NCBI GenBank assembly: GCA_038363925.1
Contig: JAQQWL010000006.1
Span: forward strand, 166,501-230,500
Length of the DNA stretch: 64,000 nt
Direction of reading: 5' to 3'
DNA from: Apiospora phragmitis
Taxonomy: Eukaryota; Ascomycota; Sordariomycetes; Amphisphaeriales; Apiosporaceae
A program made the translations under genes and the position numbers. How positions within the stretch are numbered: the stretch's first letter is position 1; the number at the start of each line of letters is the position of its first letter. Below the pieces are notes generated by a model. That model ran no database searches and was not told where the DNA came from. It worked only from the letters and a program-made list of their open reading frames with translations. Of the stretch, positions 57,965 through 64,000 are shown piece after piece.

Positions 57965-58966
57965 GTAGTTTCTAGACTAAGATGGCTATTTTTAAGATAA
58001 CTAGCGGTTTAAAGTATTACTTAGAAGGTGGACTAATAATCTTATAGTATTAGATTAAATTTAAGATATTTTTATTCTTTATATTCGGTTTTATTACGAT
58101 AATAAATAGGTCGTTTTAATTTATAACGGCTATAATTTATATATAAACGAAGATTTTTTATAATTTTATTTTATTAATAAAATATAGCTCGTTTTTTACG
58201 AGTTATATTATAATTATATCGTACAGGTTTTAAATATAGGGGTTTTTAAGCTATTAAAAAAAAGGCTAAAAATCTTTTTAAGGGTATGTTTAAACGCGGT
58301 CTTTAGACTTAAGCTTATTAAATTAAATATATTAAAAGTATACCGTTAAGCTAAAATTAACGTTTTAACTCTTTCAATAATTTAAAATACTTAAAAAATA
58401 ATTAGGATTTATTTACGGGATTAATCGAAACCTTTATTATTAAAATATATTATCTTAAAGGATAAAGGTGTCGCTTAACTATATTTAAAGCTACCCCCGG
58501 TAATTAATAAAGAATTAACGCTTAATTTTATCGCCGAATTAATTTTAACGCTTATTAAAACACTTTTTAATAATTAAATATTAAGAAATAATAATCGAAA
58601 ACTAGTCGTTATAAACTTTATTTTTAACCTCTTTTTTAAAAACTCTTTATTTATAAAGCTAATAAGGCCCTTAATAAATAAGTTAATAAAATCGCGAGCC
58701 TCGAAGTTTAAATTAATTATTTTTAAGCTAAACTTAATAAAAAAACTATTAAAATACGTTAAAAGGTAAGAATTATACCGGGATAGCGATTTATTCGTAT
58801 AGCTAATATACAACGGGCTAAGCGGAGGCTAAAAGGTAGGGTTATATTTGAGGACGAATCCACCGACGTTAAGGTGCTAAGCAGGCCGCAGAACGATACA
58901 GAGGGAATAGAAGACGATGGAACGGAGACAGAGGACTGTATTATTATTAAGAATACTAAAAAATAG
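57965..58966 (+). pseudogene. Outer element transposase, 3' half
   Basis: Reading resumes in the same frame as the 5' half when the inner element and one TA are removed. The second catalytic block appears in degraded form (VVLIYNGYNLYINEDFL), followed by FYELYYNYIVQVLNIGVFKL where PLDL...K is expected. AT content is very high up to about 58790 and then drops; the last part (RVIFEDESTDVKVLSRPQND) is nearly undamaged. Confidence 0.75.
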
Positions 58967-59032
58967 CATATCCTGACTAATTTTAGCTATAGAAATGACT
59001 TTGAATTGAAAGGGTGTGTTTGGTAGGTTTTC

Positions 59033-59074
59033 TGGTCCGCGAAGGGGTGGTCCGTGGAGGGGTGCTTTAGCTTA
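59033..59074 (-). repeat. Right terminal inverted repeat of outer element
   Basis: Inverted counterpart of 55214-55255 with one mismatch. Confidence 0.92.
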
Positions 59075-59076
59075 TA

Positions 59077-60822
59077 GGCTGACCGCCATGAATGAGCCTG
59101 AACGTGCCTATCGTGGAAGTGCACGAGCTGACCTATGGGACCATTCGCTCTGTTCTGTTGGTGGCCCTGCGGTCGAGAGTGCTGCCTCGAGAACGACTGA
59201 AACCATCCACATGTCCCTGCCCATCTAGATACAAAGTACCGAAGTCCTTGGGAAGAGAAGGACTATTGTAGCCTTACAGCGCGGAATCCTGTCCCGCAAG
59301 ATGAAGAGTAAATTGAGCCACATCAGTGAGAGCTTTGTTGCTCTCAACGTGTTTATGAAAGTCCTTCTGAATCTTGAAAAAGTAGCGTTCAATTGCTGAA
59401 GGACGCCGATGTAGGTCGTCGCCGTTCTCAACCACGTAGACATCTTGTCAAGACAAAAAGCCATTGCCTCGCTACACGCGAAATCCTCGGAGGCCGTCCA
59501 GCTGTACATGACGACCAATGGCTATGCGGAGCCTCGCATTCGCGACCAGGTGAAAGATGATGACGACGAGGACGATGGCGACGATGCATCTGTCGTGACC
59601 AGCGACTCGGCGTCCTCGGATACAGCGGCTGGGGTGCCCACCCCTGCATCATTCACCTATAGTACATAGTAGAGACAGCCAGCACCCAAAGCTGCCAAGC
59701 AGCCACGCCCGTTGTTGCCGGGGCCCGCATTACGTAAGTACGAATTCGTATCCGCTTGACCGCCAAATACAGCTCAAACAGTGGGGACAAGCCCGTTACC
59801 TCTATTTCTGCTGTTGCCAGCTCCCAGTGAGGAACTCTCACCATCTGCAGAAAAAGCTGTTTCCACTGTTTGAGCTGTATTTGGCGGTCAAGGGTATTGA
59901 AGGGGATACGAGCTGATGGTGGGTACTTGGTGGATACGGTCCTGAGCAGCGAAGCCGTCCTTCCCCTAAGAATAAATCGGCCGAGTGCAGCCGCCCCGGG
60001 TTTGAGGCTATGGGTTCAAGTGACACTCCAGCCTTACCCGTCGGGATCAGCTCGGCATATCTGTGGCATAACGAGCGGGGCGTCGGACTAGAAGTCTACG
60101 GGAGCCGTGGAAGCTGTAGAAGCTGGTCGGAGAAGCCTGGATGGAAGCCGTACTCAGGAAACGACAGCCGGCGGCAGCCCAAATGGCAGGGCAGCGGCCG
60201 GCGCCACTAGAAACCACTAGCAATCACATCGCGCCGCGTTAGGACATGCCACGGCATGCCCATTTCCATTGCTGGACTCGCTGGACAGCAGCAGCGTGTG
60301 CATGAACCGCCCGCTGAGATTGGACTACTGCCAATCTTGTCCCGACCGAGGGCGTCGTGCCAACCGGGCGCGGGAGTCCCTACAGCTACCCGTAAGTTCT
60401 ATTGACGCTGCGGGGTTGGTGGGTATTCCAACCAACTTACCACCTAACCTAGTCTCTTAATACGAGCAAGACGCCCCTGTTATTGACCGCTCGACCAACT
60501 GTCATGGACTGTGACGTGTCGATCGCATAGTGTCAGCCTCGAGATTCGCCATGCCTTAATGCCTGTATCCACGCATCAACGCTCGGATCTACGCTGTGAC
60601 CGTTCACGCTGCGACGTAGAGCTTCCGAGAAAGACGTCCTGGCTATAAGATGAAGACGTCGTTCCTCCGAATACAGCTCTCTTTTTTTTTTTGCTCATCA
60701 CCACCATCGCCACCAGCACTACCACTTCTACGCCTTTGTTGCCTACGCATTTGATATAACCTTTTCAATCCATCGACTCAAGTCACTCTTTCCCCCACAA
60801 CACCCCAACACAAACCGACAAG
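59077..60822. other. Gene-poor spacer and promoter of the repeat-precursor gene
   Basis: Holds the 30-bp inverted repeat at 59755-59892 and a short acidic frame near 59445-59669 (poly-Asp, unassigned). The last 150 bp is CT-rich with a T10 run and is probably the 5' UTR/promoter of the precursor gene. Confidence 0.5.
59755..59892. repeat. 30-bp perfect inverted repeat with 78-bp loop
   Basis: Arms at 59755-59784 and 59863-59892 are exact reverse complements (arm begins CTTGACCGCCAAATACAGCT). Short further matches (TCGTATCC) lie outside the arms. No terminal TA or other target duplication was found. Confidence 0.85.
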
Positions 60823-61482
60823 ATGCAGTTCAACCTGGCTATCGCTACCGCCATCATGGCCTACGTCGCCCAGGCTGCCCCCGCAGACTCGTGCACCAAG
60901 ACCTTCTCGGTCTGCAAGGCCCAGGCCGGCACTGACGCCGGGCGCAACGCCGCTTGCGATACCAACCGCGCCCAGTGCATCGGCCACTGCCAGACTACGA
61001 CCAGCAGCGACGACGACCTCATGTCCTGCACCGGCCTGAACTTGGAGATGTCCAAGGAGCCCCAGAGTGCCGTCGCCCGCCGCAGCGAGTCTTGCACCAA
61101 GACTTTTTCCGTATGCAAGGCCCAGGCCGGCACTGACGCCGGGCGCAACGCTGCTTGCGATACCAACCGCGCCCAGTGCATCGGCCACTGCCAGACTACG
61201 ACCAGCAGCGACGACGACCTCATGTCCTGCACCGGCCTGAACCTGGAGATGTCCAAGGAGCCCCAGAGTGCCGTCGCCCGCCGCAGCGAGTCTTGCACCA
61301 AGACTTTTTCCGTATGCAAGGCCCAGGCCGGCACCGATGCCGAGCGCAACGCCGCTTGCGATACCAACCGCGCCCAGTGCATCGGCCACTGCCAGACTAC
61401 GACCAGCAGCGACGACGACCTCATGTCCTGCACCGGCCTGAACCTGGAGATGTCCAAGGAGCCTCAGAGCGCCACTGCCTAA
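60823..61482 (+). CDS. Secreted cysteine-rich tandem-repeat precursor with Kex2-type Arg-Arg sites
   Basis: Single-exon gene of 219 residues. A signal peptide (MQFNLAIATAIMAYVAQAAP) is followed by three 67-residue units, starting at Cys24, Cys91 and Cys158. Each unit has six cysteines spaced C-x6-C-x13-C-x6-C-x3-C-x12-C and ends LEMSKEPQSAVARR, except the last which ends SATA at the stop. The dibasic Arg-Arg pairs (residues 86-87 and 153-154) sit exactly at the unit junctions, the position expected for Kex2 cleavage in the late Golgi, so three near-identical disulfide-rich peptides could be released. The units differ by very few residues (Gly versus Glu in unit 3). A pyrimidine-rich leader and a CTATAAGA box at about 60643 lie upstream. 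No maturation enzymes are seen next to it. Family and activity are unknown. Confidence 0.88.
   Translation: MQFNLAIATAIMAYVAQAAPADSCTKTFSVCKAQAGTDAGRNAACDTNRAQCIGHCQTTTSSDDDLMSCTGLNLEMSKEPQSAVARRSESCTKTFSVCKAQAGTDAGRNAACDTNRAQCIGHCQTTTSSDDDLMSCTGLNLEMSKEPQSAVARRSESCTKTFSVCKAQAGTDAERNAACDTNRAQCIGHCQTTTSSDDDLMSCTGLNLEMSKEPQSATA
60889..61480 (+). repeat. Three tandem 201-bp coding repeats
   Basis: Periodicity is exactly 201 bp (equivalent TGC codons at 60892, 61093 and 61294). Copies differ at only a few synonymous positions plus one missense position, pointing to recent duplication or continuing homogenisation. Confidence 0.95.
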
Positions 61483-64000
61483 TTTCCCCCCTACCGGTCC
61501 AGAGTCGCCAAACCTCGGGTGGGTGCTCAAGATCTCTAGAGGCCCCGCCTAAGTGACAAGCAGCAAAGTGACGAGAAGGTGGTGGTTTAGAGATATCCCT
61601 CGCAACCTTGAACATAGGCTGGCGGGCAGCTCACGGAAAATAGTGGATAGCCAACTGTACATAGCCAACTAATTATAATGGTGGTCCCAACTTCTCAGCA
61701 TACAGTGACAAATACTCTGGAACAGGCAATATTGCAATGAGGCCTGTATTCCGTGACGACTCGGCTGGTATCTGGTAGCAAAGATGGATGAGAGAGAGAG
61801 GAACTTAGGTCCCCTCAATAGCAGTTAGTGCAACACAACTCCTTGTACACTTCACAATGTGGAAAGTAATCTGGCCATCCATCCATTGCAAATACACGTG
61901 GGTTACCCATGTATAGAACACTAGTAAATGCACGTACTGTCTACCCATACCAATGATATGGTCACACATGTACTGCCGCCAGGCCCTTGTCAATACTACC
62001 TATGTGCCTACATTAGTCTATACGCGCTTTTAACCCGTCACCCCTCAGGTGTCTTCGAAACACGGTATCAGAAAATTTTGGAGGTCCCCGGAATCAGATA
62101 ATAGTGGTTATATAAATATACTAGTTCTTGACCTGTGGACGATGCGCAAAACAGGGGCACAGCCACTATGGCTGCAAGGCAAGCGTCCTGAAGTGTGTTC
62201 CTTGCGGACGACCACACGACTTGTTTCGTCGACACTTATCACACCATGACTAGACTGTTCTGTATTATCTAAAACAACGTGAGGAAGCAAGGTCCAGTTC
62301 ACGGTGGCCTAACAAAGGACAAGGACGTACAAGACGCGACAGTTATATCGATCCAAAAGCCCCACGCAAGGATGGTCCCCTCAATATGGAGAGAAGGGAG
62401 ATAGCCGATCCGGAGCATGTTCCGGATCAGCAAGGAGGTGGAAGCAGAGCAGGTCCAGCAAGTTGCCCGAGCCGTTTTGAATAGCTATAGACCTCGCCAT
62501 AGTCCACACCAAGAGGCAGAAAGGCAAGGTTCGCAAGAGCGGCTTGTCACAGAACAGAACACGGGTGCTTGGGCGGTATTACTGCGAAGTCTTCAGCGCG
62601 CTTGCATACTGGAACCCGACACACGAGCGGATGGAAACAGCGATGCACGTCCCACGCGCGCAGTGGGTGCCGGATAAAACATGATGCGAATCGGCTCGAG
62701 GCTTGTTCTCGGAAGTGTAGCCTGCTCTACAGTCGTCTGCGGCCAGCGTAGCTGCTGTCGGGGGAGAAGGAAGCTTTGGGAGGCATTGCTCTGCTGTCAG
62801 CTTATTTCTCGGACTGGGCAATTCTTCGTCCTTATTACGAGAGAAATACATTTGCTGAGGCTGCAGGCCAGCTTTAATTTGTCCTAACCGCCGTAGACAC
62901 TCATGAAATAGCTCTCGCTTGTTACGCCGAGGCTGGGGCTATCAGCACACTGCCATTCACGATGCTTCTTCATCATAGACAGGATTGCAAACAAAGAGAT
63001 CCAATCAAATCGAGGGTTTAATTTGATTTCATTTAGTCACCACCAACGGCTGTTAAATGTCTAGCTGTCTACGAGATAACATACCGCCGGCGATCGACGG
63101 CCACATTTTACGAACATTGCTCGGGGGCACTGGGTGTGCAGCTTATTTAGTAGGTTTGGGGAGTTTACCATCTTGGCTTGCCTATGCAGGCGCAGGACAG
63201 CTGCTGGCGACGATCCACCTTACCCTTCATTGTCTATGACGATTGACCTCGGCAGATAAAGCAATCGGAGGAGCGGGCCACTACACGAGGTTGGCTTCGA
63301 GTTTCAATTCCTTGCACCTACCAGTCACCACGTACATCGATATAGGACGCGATATAAGGCGCGCAATCTATGATGTGCGCTCTCGCGAGTTGCGAGTGGT
63401 AGCTCGCATGTTGCACGTTGCATGATGGTATAGGTGTCAGTGCTATAGGCCCATATCCACATCAACCAATGACTCAGCATCATCACATCACCCTCAGCGA
63501 CTGGTTGTGTGGCGGCGCCCGTTTGTGCCCGTTCGGCACTGATCTGACCGACGTGGCAGCCCCTGGTCAGCACGGATAGGGAGCCGAAAAGACTGCGAAA
63601 ACTGATCTCTGCTTACGATTGGACCGTTGTATTGAATAGAATGCGATTGGTGTATCTGACCCCTGCCCCATTACTAGGCTTCGTTATTGGGAGTGGGGAA
63701 ATGGTATCCCAACTCGCATTCATGCGACGTCGGTGGCGAATCATGTTTTGGCAGCGAACGTGGTGTTGTGGGACTCTTTTTGGCCAGAGCCAATAGAAAG
63801 CCGTGCGACTTCGTCGGCCGGCGATATCAGTCGTGACTCTAGGCATTCCTCGTGTATACTTACTTGGTGATGCTTTGATCATTGGGCATTTGTTCAATTG
63901 AACCCCTGTTTCAGCCTGCAACCCGATCCTGATGAACAGGCACATTCGCTGTGTAGGTCCTTGCCATCTCAGAACGCGGCAGCGAGGTTTATAAAACAAA
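61483..64000. other. Gene-free right end
   Basis: 2.5 kb with only short, unconvincing frames on either strand. No repeat, RNA gene or transposon end was recognised. Confidence 0.5.

Larger units (their letters stand above)
55214..59074 (+). mobile_element. Outer Fot/pogo-type DNA transposon, interrupted by a second element
   Basis: Terminal inverted repeats of 42 bp with one mismatch bound the element (55214-55255 and 59033-59074). A TA lies outside each end (55212-55213 and 59075-59076), as expected for Tc1/mariner-pogo insertion. Removing the inner element and one TA copy leaves about 1.94 kb. It carries a single rightward transposase relic. Confidence 0.9.

Noticed and set aside
60778..61530. 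Long antisense open frame (about 250 codons) across the tandem-repeat gene
   Set aside because: A by-product of the 201-bp periodicity and GC-rich third positions; the sense strand has the signal peptide and the cysteine pattern.
1..64000. tRNA and rRNA genes
   Set aside because: Scanning for TTCGA-type B boxes with matching acceptor stems gave no convincing candidate.

Overview
This is nuclear DNA of a filamentous ascomycete, most likely a Sordariomycete and plausibly Hypocreales. The evidence is short GT-AG introns with GTAAGT or GTATGT donors, Zn2Cys6 and fungal bZIP regulators, a fungal GH131-CBM1 enzyme, a class V LysM chitinase relic, and Fot1/pogo-type transposons carrying C-to-T decay typical of repeat-induced point mutation (RIP). 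Homology calls rest on recognised motifs and family knowledge; no search was run.

Left and centre (1-41 kb) is an ordinary gene-rich chromosome arm. In order: MON2 (Golgi/endosome trafficking, runs off the left edge), MMS2-type ubiquitin E2 variant, a LYR-like protein, a bZIP factor, a geranylgeranyl diphosphate synthase, a Zn2Cys6 regulator, a seven-helix rhodopsin-like membrane protein, a DUF885 peptidase-like protein, a secreted DUF4185-like protein, a broken isoaspartyl peptidase/asparaginase gene, TIM17, a DUG2-like WD40-M20 glutathione-degradation subunit, a GH131-CBM1 glucanase, an SNM1/Artemis-type nuclease, a disordered fungal protein, and a phosphoinositide phospholipase C. Many conserved genes here are interrupted by single-base frameshifts, while intron phases otherwise close exactly. 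That pattern suggests assembly indels more than gene death.

Right-centre (41-55 kb) is accessory and decayed. A killer-toxin-like chitinase has lost its catalytic middle. Short pieces of unrelated genes follow (SCY1-like kinase, WRAP53-like WD40, acyltransferase, Cys-rich domain), plus an AT-rich LAGLIDADG-like fragment that looks mitochondrial. Telomere-like CCCTAAGT motifs cluster here, partly as inverted pairs. An apparently intact M20 amidohydrolase and a four-exon orphan gene lie among them.

55.2-59.1 kb is a nested transposon: a 1.9 kb Fot/pogo element inserted at a TA inside a second, different 1.9 kb Fot/pogo element. Both have clear terminal inverted repeats and many stop codons.

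59-64 kb is gene-poor apart from one striking gene at 60.8 kb. It encodes a secreted precursor made of three near-identical 67-residue, six-cysteine repeats separated by Arg-Arg sites, the architecture of a Kex2-processed repeat protein. This is the best candidate for something undescribed.
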